A stretch of 64,000 nucleotides of DNA from Acidobacteriota bacterium (GTDB taxonomy: Bacteria > Acidobacteriota > Terriglobia > Acidiferrales > UBA7541): the NCBI GenBank assembly GCA_003223245.1, contig QHYI01000114.1, forward strand, positions 106,588 to 170,587, written 5' to 3'. The notes beneath the pieces were generated by a model that had not been told where the DNA came from, ran no database searches, and was given only the letters and a program-made list of their open reading frames with translations. Of this stretch, positions 26,854 to 34,721 are shown one piece after another. Both the position numbers and the translations under genes were made by a program. The number at the start of each line of letters is the position of its first letter. Position 1 is the first letter of the stretch.

Positions 26854-26869
26854 AAAAGAAAAAGACGCC

Positions 26870-27538
26870 TTGACCCGCTGGCGCATTATTGTGGTCGGTG
26901 GTCACACCCGGAGCATCGGGAAAACGCAGTTAGTTTGCGACATCATTGCCGCCTTCCCCGGTGCGAACTGGATCGCCGGGAAAATTACGCAATACGGGCA
27001 CGGCATCTGCGCACAAAACGGAGCGAATTGCGATTGCGCGCCAAACGAACATATCTGCGCTCTGGACTGGGAGTTGGATGCCGATACCGGGACAGACAGC
27101 GCTCGGTTTCTGGCTGCCGGAGCTCGCCGTTCCTTTTGGCTTCGCACCAAACAGGGATTTCTTGCCGAAGGGCTTCCTTTGTTGAGGGCTGCGCTCGAAC
27201 AAGCGCGCACGACCTCCTATGGTGCTCTGACGTCCCTCATTGTGGAGAGCAACTCGCTGCTACAATTCCTAAAGCCGAGCTTGTATTTTGCCGTGATCGA
27301 TCCAGCGAAGGAAGATTTCAAGGATTCGGCTCGCGCGGCTCTCGGCCGCGCCGACGCCTTGGTGCTTCGTGGTTCCCCTGATGCTTTTTCTGCGACGGCC
27401 CCTGCTTGGATGAAGCTCCCGTTGCGGCTTCTCCGCGAGAAACCTTCGGTTTCGCAGGAGGAAGGCGGGCCGCTTCCACAGCCCCTGCGCGTGTTGGTCG
27501 AGCGAGCGTTGGAATCTCCCGGAACGGTTTCAATTTGA
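26870..27538 (+). CDS. P-loop NTPase, MobB-like, unknown function
   Basis: This protein of about 222 residues has a Walker A motif near its start (IIVVGGHTRSIGKTQLVCDI) and an arrangement like MobB/molybdopterin-guanine dinucleotide adaptor GTPases (KITQYGHG, DTGTDSARFLAAGARRSFWL, SLIVESNSLLQF). Between them is a cysteine group, GICAQNGANCDCAPNEHIC, which could bind a metal or an Fe-S cluster. There is no C-terminal molybdenum-cofactor gene nearby, so a Mob role is doubtful. The start is uncertain: TTG 26870 is used, and another TTG at about 26840 overlaps lpxD. Its place between lpxD and shc suggests an envelope-lipid role, by context only. Confidence 0.6.
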   Translation: MTRWRIIVVGGHTRSIGKTQLVCDIIAAFPGANWIAGKITQYGHGICAQNGANCDCAPNEHICALDWELDADTGTDSARFLAAGARRSFWLRTKQGFLAEGLPLLRAALEQARTTSYGALTSLIVESNSLLQFLKPSLYFAVIDPAKEDFKDSARAALGRADALVLRGSPDAFSATAPAWMKLPLRLLREKPSVSQEEGGPLPQPLRVLVERALESPGTVSI

Positions 27539-27584
27539 CAACTTCACATTACATTTACCGGGGGCATGGGGGGCATCTTACCGG

Positions 27585-27613
27585 TTGACCCTCGGCGTCA
27601 GGGCAGCGATAAT
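27585..27613 (+). promoter_or_regulatory. Sigma-70 promoter candidate for the hopanoid operon
   Basis: TTGACC (27585-27590), a 17-base spacer and GATAAT (27608-27613) form a near-consensus promoter about 175 bases upstream of the shc start. It is the best promoter match seen in the window, leaving a long 5' leader in which I see no known riboswitch. Confidence 0.55.
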
Positions 27614-27787
27614 CTGATGTACCGATGTTAGTCGGAATGTCCGTCATTTCTCCTGGCCGTGTTCCAGTGCAAGTGACCGGTAACACGACAGTTAGGTAAA
27701 TGAAAGTCAGGGAGATGAAGTTGACGCGGCGGGCCGGACCGGCCTTTTCAACGCGGCAATTTCATGTGTTGCTCGGGGGGAGCATTT

Positions 27788-29758
27788 ATGGCCTCATTTG
27801 CCCGCATAGGGGAGGAACCCGCCGCCGCGGCGGCGCCGTTCGCGTGGCAGGAGCAAGACTGGGCTGAGCGCCTAGAAAAGGCGATTGAGCGCGGCGCCAA
27901 TCACCTTCTTTCCCTTCAAGTGGAACCCGGCTACTGGCAGGGCGAACTGGAGGCCGATTCCACCCTGGAATCGGATTACATCTATTACCTCCACGTTCTT
28001 GGAAAAGCTGATCCAGAGCGCATCGCCAAGCTGGCCAATTATGTTCGGCAGCGCCAAATGCCCGATGGCGGATGGAGCATCTACCCCGGCGGACCGTCAG
28101 AACTGAACGCCACCTGCAAAGCTTACTTTGCGCTTAAACTGGCGGGCGATTCGCCTTACACGCCAAACCTGGTGCGCGCGCGGGAAATGGTGCATCGCCT
28201 TGGCGGTCTTGAGCATTCCAATTCGTACGTCCGGTTTTACCTAGCGCTGGTCGGAGCCATCAGCTGGGATCTGGTTCCTTCCATCCCTCCCGAACTCATG
28301 CTCATTCCCAGTTGGTTCATTTTCAACATTTACGAAATGTCTTCATGGACCCGCGGCATTGTGGTCCCGATGGCGATCCTGTCCTCTCTGCGTCCCAACT
28401 GGCGGCTGCCGGAACGCGCGCGTGTGGACGAGCTGTTCAACGATCCCGAGCACAAAACGGCCGCGCTCGATTGGAGCGACCAACTTTTTTCCTGGAAAAA
28501 CGTCTTTCTGGCCGTCGACCGCGGCTTGAAACTCTACGAGAAGTGGCCTTGGAAGCCATTTCGGCAGTGGGCACTCCGCGAGGCGAAATCCTGGATGCTG
28601 AACCATATCGAGCGCAGCGAGGGTCTTGCCGCTATCTACCCTGCGATCATGAATTCGATTTTTGCGCTGATGGCTCTCGGTCATGGTCCGGACGATCCCC
28701 TTACTTTGCGCGAAATCAAGGAACTCTCGCGCTTTGAAATTGAAGAGGAAAACACCATTCGTATGCAGCCGTGCGTCTCGCCGGTTTGGGATACCTGCAT
28801 CGCGATGGTCGCTCTCGAAGAGGCGGGACTGGCTCCGGATCATCCTGCTCTGGTCAAGGCCGCGGAATGGCTTCTCTCGAAGCAGGTGCTTGGTCCGGGC
28901 GACTGGCAGGTCAAGAACAAAGATGCTGAGCCCGGTGGCTGGGCTTTTGAATTTCGCAACGACTTTTATCCGGACGTGGATGACACGGCTTTTGTGCTGA
29001 TGGCGCTCCAGCGCGTTAAATTTCCCGAGCCGGCGCGCATGGAAGCTGCCATGCGCCGCGGCATTCAGTGGCTTCTCAGCATGCAAAATCGTGATGGCGG
29101 ATGGGGCGCTTTCGACCGCGACAACGACCGCGAGTTTCTTTGCAACATCCCTTTTGCCGATCACAATGCGATGATTGACCCCTCCACGGCCGACGTCACT
29201 GCCCGCGTCATCGAGTGTCTTGGCCGCTACGGTTGGCCTGCGGAGCATCCCGTCATCCAGCGCGCCGTGAAGTTTTTGCTGAAAGATCAATGCCAAGACG
29301 GCTCCTGGTTCGGCCGCTGGGGCGTGAATTACATTTATGGCACGAGCGGCGTTCTACGCGCCGTCAGGTGGCTTCGCAGCGTCCAGAAAGTTGACGGCAG
29401 CTTCGGCGAATCGCTCCTCAGCTACGAAGTGCCTTCCACCAAGGGCCAAGGCCCCAGCACCGCTTCGCAAACCGCTTGGGGGCTCATCGGCCTGCTGGCG
29501 AGCGGGGGGACGGAAGATCCTGGTGTCAGTAAAGCGATTGCTTACCTGGTCCATCGACAGGAGGCGGATGGTTCGTGGACCGAGCCTGAATTCACCGGCA
29601 CCGGCTTTCCTGGCGTTTTCTATCTGAAGTATCACCTGTACCGGAATTCGTTTCCAGTCTATGCGCTCGCGCGCTACTCGAATCAGTCGCGCAAAGTCGA
29701 GGACTACGCCGCCGTCAAGTTCCAACCCAGCGAATTCCGGCAGCGCAGCGGGATTTAA
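27788..29758 (+). CDS. shc: Squalene-hopene cyclase
   Basis: This 656-residue class II triterpene cyclase folds squalene into hopene/hopanol. The protonating DxDD motif is at residues 396-401 (DVDDTA). Multiple QW repeats are visible (QMPDGGWSIYPGG, MQNRDGGWGAFDRDND, QCQDGSWFGRWGVNYIYGT, RQEADGSWTEPEF). The ending VFYLKYHLYRNSFPVYALAR is family-typical, and the length matches known enzymes. ATG 27788 follows a GGGGGGAG site. The enzyme is a monotopic inner-membrane protein. It heads the hopanoid block and is followed after 5 bases by the radical-SAM-like gene. Confidence 0.97.
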   Translation: MASFARIGEEPAAAAAPFAWQEQDWAERLEKAIERGANHLLSLQVEPGYWQGELEADSTLESDYIYYLHVLGKADPERIAKLANYVRQRQMPDGGWSIYPGGPSELNATCKAYFALKLAGDSPYTPNLVRAREMVHRLGGLEHSNSYVRFYLALVGAISWDLVPSIPPELMLIPSWFIFNIYEMSSWTRGIVVPMAILSSLRPNWRLPERARVDELFNDPEHKTAALDWSDQLFSWKNVFLAVDRGLKLYEKWPWKPFRQWALREAKSWMLNHIERSEGLAAIYPAIMNSIFALMALGHGPDDPLTLREIKELSRFEIEEENTIRMQPCVSPVWDTCIAMVALEEAGLAPDHPALVKAAEWLLSKQVLGPGDWQVKNKDAEPGGWAFEFRNDFYPDVDDTAFVLMALQRVKFPEPARMEAAMRRGIQWLLSMQNRDGGWGAFDRDNDREFLCNIPFADHNAMIDPSTADVTARVIECLGRYGWPAEHPVIQRAVKFLLKDQCQDGSWFGRWGVNYIYGTSGVLRAVRWLRSVQKVDGSFGESLLSYEVPSTKGQGPSTASQTAWGLIGLLASGGTEDPGVSKAIAYLVHRQEADGSWTEPEFTGTGFPGVFYLKYHLYRNSFPVYALARYSNQSRKVEDYAAVKFQPSEFRQRSGI

Positions 29759-29763
29759 CCGGC

Positions 29764-30498
29764 ATGATGCGCTTACCAGCGCGGCTAACAGCAAAATTAG
29801 CAAAGGTCCGAATCGGAGAGATCTTCAAATCCGCGCCGGAGAATTCTCTTCTCCATTGCGTTGATCCCGCGGAAGTGCTTCATCCCGGGTCCGATGCGCC
29901 CATTTCTCGCGAAAAAATGCAGAAGCTTACTGGAAGTTCCGCTCCGGTGATTTGGATTGGCGGAAGCGAACCGTTGCTTCATGCGGGTATCAGCCATTTT
30001 GTACGCGCCATTGCCCGCAGCGGGCACTTTGTCTTTCTGGAAACCGATGGGGCGCTTCTACGACGCCGCATTCACGAATTTCAACCCGTGCCCCAACTAT
30101 TTTTGACCGTGCGTCTCAACTCCGTCCAAGCTTCACAGTCTACACTTGCTGTCGAAGGACTTCGCGCGGCACGACTCTCCGGGTTTTTTACCGTTATCCA
30201 TTCCGTCGCGCGCGAAGATTTGGACCTCAGCGAACTCCCGGCTTTGCGGGCGTTCGTTTTGGAAAAAGATCTGGAAGGCTGGTTAGTCACTTCGGGATCT
30301 GCAAGCGAGGCGGTTGCTCGCAAAACCGCCGAAGTCCGCAGTTTGATTCCAAGCAGTTTCTGGCGTCAATTTTCCGAGCACGTCGAGGAGGCTCTTCTAT
30401 TGCAGGCTCACGGAGGGGAACTGCGGGATAATCCTCGGGGCGTCAAGGAACCGTCGACGACAGCAGAAGCGCACGAAGAAGGCGTAGGAATCGCATGA
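29764..30498 (+). CDS. Radical-SAM-like protein without the Fe-S cysteines, hopanoid-linked
   Basis: This 244-residue protein has the core of a radical SAM barrel resembling HpnH: APVIWIGGSEPLLHAGISHF (the GGEP-type SAM motif), SGHFVFLETDGALLRRRI, PQLFLTVRLNS and LRAARLSGFFTVIH. The N-terminal segment where the CxxxCxxC cluster motif belongs reads LLHCVDPAEVLHPGSDAPIS, so only one cysteine remains. A normal [4Fe-4S]-dependent radical reaction is therefore unlikely. The intact frame, tight spacing (5 bases after shc, 4-base overlap with hpnA) and conserved core argue that it is functional, perhaps as an accessory to HpnH or in binding a hopanoid intermediate. Homology to HpnH is my reading of motifs. 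Confidence 0.6.
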   Translation: MMRLPARLTAKLAKVRIGEIFKSAPENSLLHCVDPAEVLHPGSDAPISREKMQKLTGSSAPVIWIGGSEPLLHAGISHFVRAIARSGHFVFLETDGALLRRRIHEFQPVPQLFLTVRLNSVQASQSTLAVEGLRAARLSGFFTVIHSVAREDLDLSELPALRAFVLEKDLEGWLVTSGSASEAVARKTAEVRSLIPSSFWRQFSEHVEEALLLQAHGGELRDNPRGVKEPSTTAEAHEEGVGIA

Positions 30499-31517
30499 CC
30501 ACCCTCCTGACCGGTGCTTGCGGTTTCCTTGGCAGCCACGTTGCGCGTCAACTGGTTGCCCGGGGCGAGGATGTGCGTGTGGTGATGCGTCCATCGAGCA
30601 CCAATCGGGCGATCGCGGATCTATCCCTTGAATACGTCACTGGTGATTTGCGTGATCCGGCGGGGGTTGCGCGCGCGATGCGGGGTGCGAAACGCGTTTT
30701 CCACGTCGCTGCGGATTATCGCTTGTGGGCTAAGCGCAACGAGGAGATATACGATTCCAATGTCGGTGGCACCAAGAATCTTCTCGACGCGGCCATGCGC
30801 GCCGGAGTCGAGCAGTTCATTTACACAAGCACCGTGGCCACCATAGCCGTCGACCGGTCGCAGCGCCCTAACGAATTCACCGACTCGCGGCTTGAAGAAA
30901 TGATCGGCCACTACAAACGCTCCAAGTGGATGGCGGAACAAGAAGCCTTCAAAGCCGCCAAAGCCGGTTTGCCGGTCATCGTGGTCATGCCCACAACGCC
31001 CGTGGGACCGTGGGATTGGAAGCCTACACCGACCGGTAAAATTATTCTCGACTTTTTAAATGGCAAGATGCCCGGTTACGTGGAGACTGGCCTCAATTTT
31101 GTCGGTGTCGAGGAATGCGCCGCAGGCCATCTGTTGGCCGCAGAAAAAGGCAAAGTCGGCGAGCGCTATCTTCTCGGGGGAGAGAATCTGACTTTGAAGC
31201 AACTGCTGGATACTCTTTCACGAATTACCGGTCTGCCTCGGCCGCGGCTGAAGATTCCTCACGGTCTCGCCTTGGGTGTAGCCTACGCCAATACTGTGTT
31301 TTCCAGGCTCACCGGGCGAGAACCGAGTATCCCGGTTGAAGGCGTGAAAATCGCGCGGCACATGATGTTTGTAGACTGCTCACGCGCGCAACGTGAATTA
31401 GGTTTCAAAGCGGGCCCGGTCGCGGCTGCGCTCGAACGCGCAGTCCGCTGGTACGAAGCTAACGGCTACATCGCCGAAAGCCGTGCCAGAAAAATGGCGC
31501 GCGGCCGCGCCGCTTAA
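30495..31517 (+). CDS. hpnA: Hopanoid-associated sugar epimerase HpnA
   Basis: This 340-residue extended short-chain dehydrogenase/epimerase has the NAD-binding motif LLTGACGFLGSHVARQL, the segment VFHVAADYRLWAKRNEEIYD and the catalytic YxxxK in IGHYKRSKWMAEQEAF. VMPTTPVGPWDWKPTPTGKI is characteristic of HpnA. The molecular role of HpnA is unresolved in the literature I know. It is a marker of hopanoid clusters and is thought to act in side-chain tailoring. ATG 30495 overlaps the upstream stop by four bases, indicating coupled translation. Confidence 0.9.
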   Translation: MTTLLTGACGFLGSHVARQLVARGEDVRVVMRPSSTNRAIADLSLEYVTGDLRDPAGVARAMRGAKRVFHVAADYRLWAKRNEEIYDSNVGGTKNLLDAAMRAGVEQFIYTSTVATIAVDRSQRPNEFTDSRLEEMIGHYKRSKWMAEQEAFKAAKAGLPVIVVMPTTPVGPWDWKPTPTGKIILDFLNGKMPGYVETGLNFVGVEECAAGHLLAAEKGKVGERYLLGGENLTLKQLLDTLSRITGLPRPRLKIPHGLALGVAYANTVFSRLTGREPSIPVEGVKIARHMMFVDCSRAQRELGFKAGPVAAALERAVRWYEANGYIAESRARKMARGRAA

Positions 31518-31607
31518 GTTTTGGTGTTTTTTGTCCTTGATCCTTGGAAAGACCGGACTTTGTAGCGCCACCGTTGGGGCGGCGTCGTACAGAACGATCA
31601 GAATCCA

Positions 31608-32363
31608 GTGCGCATTCTTGTCACCTTTGCCCTCGAAGCCGAATTCGCCCCGTGGCGAAAGCTGCGCAGTTTTGATAGGAAGCCGCTCGCGAACGGGCGT
31701 ATCACTTTCTTTTGTGGAGCATTCGGTGAAGACAGCGTGGAAGTCTTGCTGACTGGTATCGGCGGTCTGCGGTGCGAAGAAACACTGGAAGCATATGATG
31801 CTTTGCTCGGGGGAAAGCCTGACTGCCTGATTTCCTCAGGTCTGGCTGGGGCGTTGAAAAACGTATTGAAGCCGGGCGACCTCTTTGTTCCGGAGACGGT
31901 GAGGACGTTAAAGAATGATGCCAACACCCAGTCCGATATAATTCTTAGAGAAGGCGCCGTGTTGAAGGGGGCGGTTCCAATTAACACGCTAATTACCATG
32001 ACCCGGCTGGTCTCAACCGCGGAAGAAAAATGCCGCCTGGCATTTTTCGGCGAGGCCATCGATATGGAATCAGCAGTTATCATGGCGCATTTTGCCGACG
32101 CGGCGGTTCCAAAGGTAGTGATTCGTGCGATTAGCGACGCCGCCAGCGAAGATTTACCGATCGATTTTGACCGATGTGTGACGCCACAAGGAGCCATTAA
32201 ACCACTCAGCCTGGTAAACGCAATTGTGAGGCGGCCAGGCAATCTGCCAAACCTCGTAAGGTTTGGGCGGCAAAGTAGCGTGGCGGCGCGTAAACTCGCT
32301 GATTTCCTGGATCAATTCGTCGTCGCCATATTCGCTGTCCGGAAAAAGGCTCCGGCTGTATGA
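31608..32363 (+). CDS. hpnG: Hopanoid-associated nucleosidase/phosphorylase HpnG
   Basis: This 251-residue protein of the purine nucleosidase/phosphorylase family releases adenine from adenosylhopane on the way to ribosylhopane. Conserved parts are MRILVTFALEAEFAPW, VLLTGIGGLRCEETL, LISSGLAGALKNVLKPGDLF and the base/ribose-binding AIDMESAVIMAHFAD, followed by VVIRAISDAASE. Context with shc and hpnA favours HpnG over an MTA/SAH nucleosidase. The start is GTG 31608; no strong ribosome-binding site precedes it. Its presence implies that adenosylhopane is made, so a true HpnH should exist elsewhere in the genome. Confidence 0.85.
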   Translation: MRILVTFALEAEFAPWRKLRSFDRKPLANGRITFFCGAFGEDSVEVLLTGIGGLRCEETLEAYDALLGGKPDCLISSGLAGALKNVLKPGDLFVPETVRTLKNDANTQSDIILREGAVLKGAVPINTLITMTRLVSTAEEKCRLAFFGEAIDMESAVIMAHFADAAVPKVVIRAISDAASEDLPIDFDRCVTPQGAIKPLSLVNAIVRRPGNLPNLVRFGRQSSVAARKLADFLDQFVVAIFAVRKKAPAV

Positions 32364-33466
32364 GCACGCCCAGTACTGTTGCCAAATCGACGAACACTCT
32401 TGGTCCTGTCCCCAAAACCATGCGCGCGGGTGTTTTCCGCGAAAAAGGCATCGTCCGCCTTGAAGAGGTTCCGGTCCCGGAAATTGGCGACAGCGAAGTG
32501 CTCATCAAAATCGCCGCCTGCGGCGTTTGCGGCACCGACATCAAGAAGATCTTCCATCGCTACGTCGAGCCGCCGCAAATCCTTGGCCACGAGCTGGCCG
32601 GCTCCGTTGTCGCGACCGGCCGCGGGGTCACCCAGTGGAAGCCCGGCGACCGCGTGATGAGCTTTCATCATATTCCTTGCGGAAAATGCTTCTACTGCGA
32701 GCGCCGGCTATTCTCGCAGTGCAAGCAATATAAAACGACAGGTCTTACCGCCGGATTCACTCCCAATGGCGGCGGTTTCGCCGAGTATGTTAAAGCCATG
32801 CCCTGGGTTGCGGAGCGTGGAATCGTTGCGCTCCCCGATAACGTCAGCTTCGAGGAAGCCACTTTCATCGAGCCCATCAACACGATTCTGAAAGCCGTGC
32901 AGAAGGCTCGGGTCGCCGCAGGCGAAACCGTTTTGGTCATCGGCTGCGGCCCCATCGGTTTGCAGCTCCTCATGGTCGCGAGGCTGGCAGGTCCTCGGCT
33001 CTATACCAGCGACCCTATCGCCGTCCGCAGGGCCAAGAGCATTTCTTTAGGCGCAATGGAGTCGTTTGACCCCAGTGGTGGTAAGCTGGTGGAGGAGATA
33101 AAGGCCCGCACGGAGGGGCGAGGGGCTGATGCTGTCCTAGTGGCGGTAGCGCATCCCTCGGTGGTTGTGGAAGCGCTGGCAGCGGCGAGGCCTGGTGGGC
33201 GAGTCCTTTTGTTTGCCGCAAATGATCCTGTCACTAAGATTGAATTTCCTGCAGCGGCCGTGGGGATTGACGAAAAAGAAATTCTAGGCAGCTACAGCGC
33301 CGCCGTGGATATCCAAGAGGCGGCGGCGGAACTGGTGCTTCGCAAGAAACTTCCGGTAATGGATCTTGTGACGCACCGTTTTCCATTGGATAGAATTCAA
33401 CAGGCTTTGGAGCTCGCTGCCAGCCCCACGGAGGAATCACTGAAGGTCTTAATCACTCACGCATGA
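32360..33466 (+). CDS. Zinc-dependent medium-chain dehydrogenase in the hopanoid operon (first of two)
   Basis: This 368-residue MDR-superfamily enzyme carries both zinc sites. The catalytic zinc ligand is in C54GVCGTD60 (Cys57) with G76-H77-E78. The structural zinc site has Cys107, Cys110, Cys113 and Cys121 (CGKCFYCERRLFSQC). The NAD(P)-binding loop is VLVIGCGPIGLQLLMVARLA. It resembles sorbitol/threonine-type dehydrogenases acting on polyols. ATG 32360 overlaps hpnG by four bases and its own stop overlaps the next dehydrogenase, so it is locked into the hopanoid operon. By context it could act on the polyol side chain of ribosylhopane; this is inference. Confidence 0.8.
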   Translation: MSTPSTVAKSTNTLGPVPKTMRAGVFREKGIVRLEEVPVPEIGDSEVLIKIAACGVCGTDIKKIFHRYVEPPQILGHELAGSVVATGRGVTQWKPGDRVMSFHHIPCGKCFYCERRLFSQCKQYKTTGLTAGFTPNGGGFAEYVKAMPWVAERGIVALPDNVSFEEATFIEPINTILKAVQKARVAAGETVLVIGCGPIGLQLLMVARLAGPRLYTSDPIAVRRAKSISLGAMESFDPSGGKLVEEIKARTEGRGADAVLVAVAHPSVVVEALAAARPGGRVLLFAANDPVTKIEFPAAAVGIDEKEILGSYSAAVDIQEAAAELVLRKKLPVMDLVTHRFPLDRIQQALELAASPTEESLKVLITHA

Positions 33467-34575
33467 GAACGACCGATAAGAAAACGGAGCCAATCGAAGA
33501 ATTGAAAGCTGCTGTCACGCGCGTCGCGGTGCCATCGAAAATGACCGCTGCGGTTCTCTATGGCAGCGAGGACCTGCGCATCGAAATGATCGACGTGCCT
33601 TCGCTGGCTGCCGACGAAGTGCTTCTTCGAGTCCGCCTTGCGCTCACCGACGGAACGGACCTCAAAGTGTGGAAGCGCGGCTACCACGCTCGCATGATTC
33701 GGCCGCCGGCCGTTTTTGGGCATGAATTGGTGGGCGATATCGTTGCCGTCGGCAAGCGCGTCGACCCCCGCTGGCGCATTGGCATGCGCGTCGTGGCCGC
33801 GAACTCTGCCCCCTGTTTGCGTTGCTATCCTTGCCGCCGCGGCCAAGAAAATCTCTGTGACGATCTGCTTTTCAACAACGGCGCTTACGCCGAATACATG
33901 CGCATCCCCGGCCGCATCGCCATGGAAAACATGCTGGAAGTGCCGCACTCCGTCGATGATCAAAGCGCCGCGCTCGCGGAACCGCTGGCCTGCGTGCTGC
34001 GTGGCATCCACGAGATGGAACTGCGCACGGGTGACAGCGCAGCGGTGATCGGCTGCGGGCCCATCGGCCTGAAGTTTATCCGCATGCTTTCGCGCCGTGG
34101 TGTTCGTGTCATCGCTCTTGCGCGCCGGACAGCACCCCTCGATGTAGCCCGGCGTCTTGGTGCGGTTGCGACCATCAATGTTACGGAAGTCGAGGACGTG
34201 GTGGCTGCCGTGAAAGCTCTTACGGAAGATCAGCGCGGCCCGGATGCCGTTGTCGAAGCTGCGGGAAATCCCGCGACGTGGAGCCTGGCACTGGCCATGG
34301 CGCGCCGCGGTGGCGTTGTGAATTTCTTCAGCGGCTTGCCTTCCGGCACGCACATCGAGATCGAGCCCGCGGCCATTCACTATTCTGAAATCAAGCTCAT
34401 CTCGACGTTCCATCACACGCCGCGGTTCTTCCGCGAAGCCCTGGAAGCCATTCGCCGTGGAGACATTTCCGCGCACGACTTTGTCACCGAAGAAATTCGT
34501 CTGGCGGACCTGCCGCAGGCCTTCGAGCGTATGAAGTCTCGCAGCGGCGAAATCAAGCTGGCCGTCCGGCCCTGA
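33463..34575 (+). CDS. Zinc-dependent medium-chain dehydrogenase in the hopanoid operon (second of two)
   Basis: This 370-residue MDR enzyme is paralogous to the upstream gene. It keeps the structural zinc site (CLRCYPCRRGQENLC), the catalytic His-Glu (FGHELVGD) and the nucleotide loop AVIGCGPIGLKFIRML. The usual catalytic Cys position is Asp63 (LTDGTD). Aspartate in this position is known from haloarchaeal glucose dehydrogenase, so zinc may still be bound. The two dehydrogenases share a 4-base ATGA overlap, suggesting a fixed ratio or a heteromer. Substrate unknown; a sugar- or polyol-like hopanoid side chain is the contextual guess. Confidence 0.78.
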   Translation: MRTTDKKTEPIEELKAAVTRVAVPSKMTAAVLYGSEDLRIEMIDVPSLAADEVLLRVRLALTDGTDLKVWKRGYHARMIRPPAVFGHELVGDIVAVGKRVDPRWRIGMRVVAANSAPCLRCYPCRRGQENLCDDLLFNNGAYAEYMRIPGRIAMENMLEVPHSVDDQSAALAEPLACVLRGIHEMELRTGDSAAVIGCGPIGLKFIRMLSRRGVRVIALARRTAPLDVARRLGAVATINVTEVEDVVAAVKALTEDQRGPDAVVEAAGNPATWSLALAMARRGGVVNFFSGLPSGTHIEIEPAAIHYSEIKLISTFHHTPRFFREALEAIRRGDISAHDFVTEEIRLADLPQAFERMKSRSGEIKLAVRP

Positions 34576-34721
34576 CCACCAGGCGCTGCTTCGCGTCCGC
34601 GAATCCACAGCTTTTCGAGCGCTGGTCCGTGTCATCCCGCAGGCCTCGGACGAAGATGCCGGAAGGGCCTAATCGTATAAAATGTGGGTATCTTCCGACT
34701 TTTGTGAGGCGCCCTTTTTCA

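Noticed and set aside
34629..34721. Extended N terminus of the HpnC-HpnD fusion
   Set aside because: Arg/Pro-rich with no homology. ATG 34722 after GAGG is closer to the family start.
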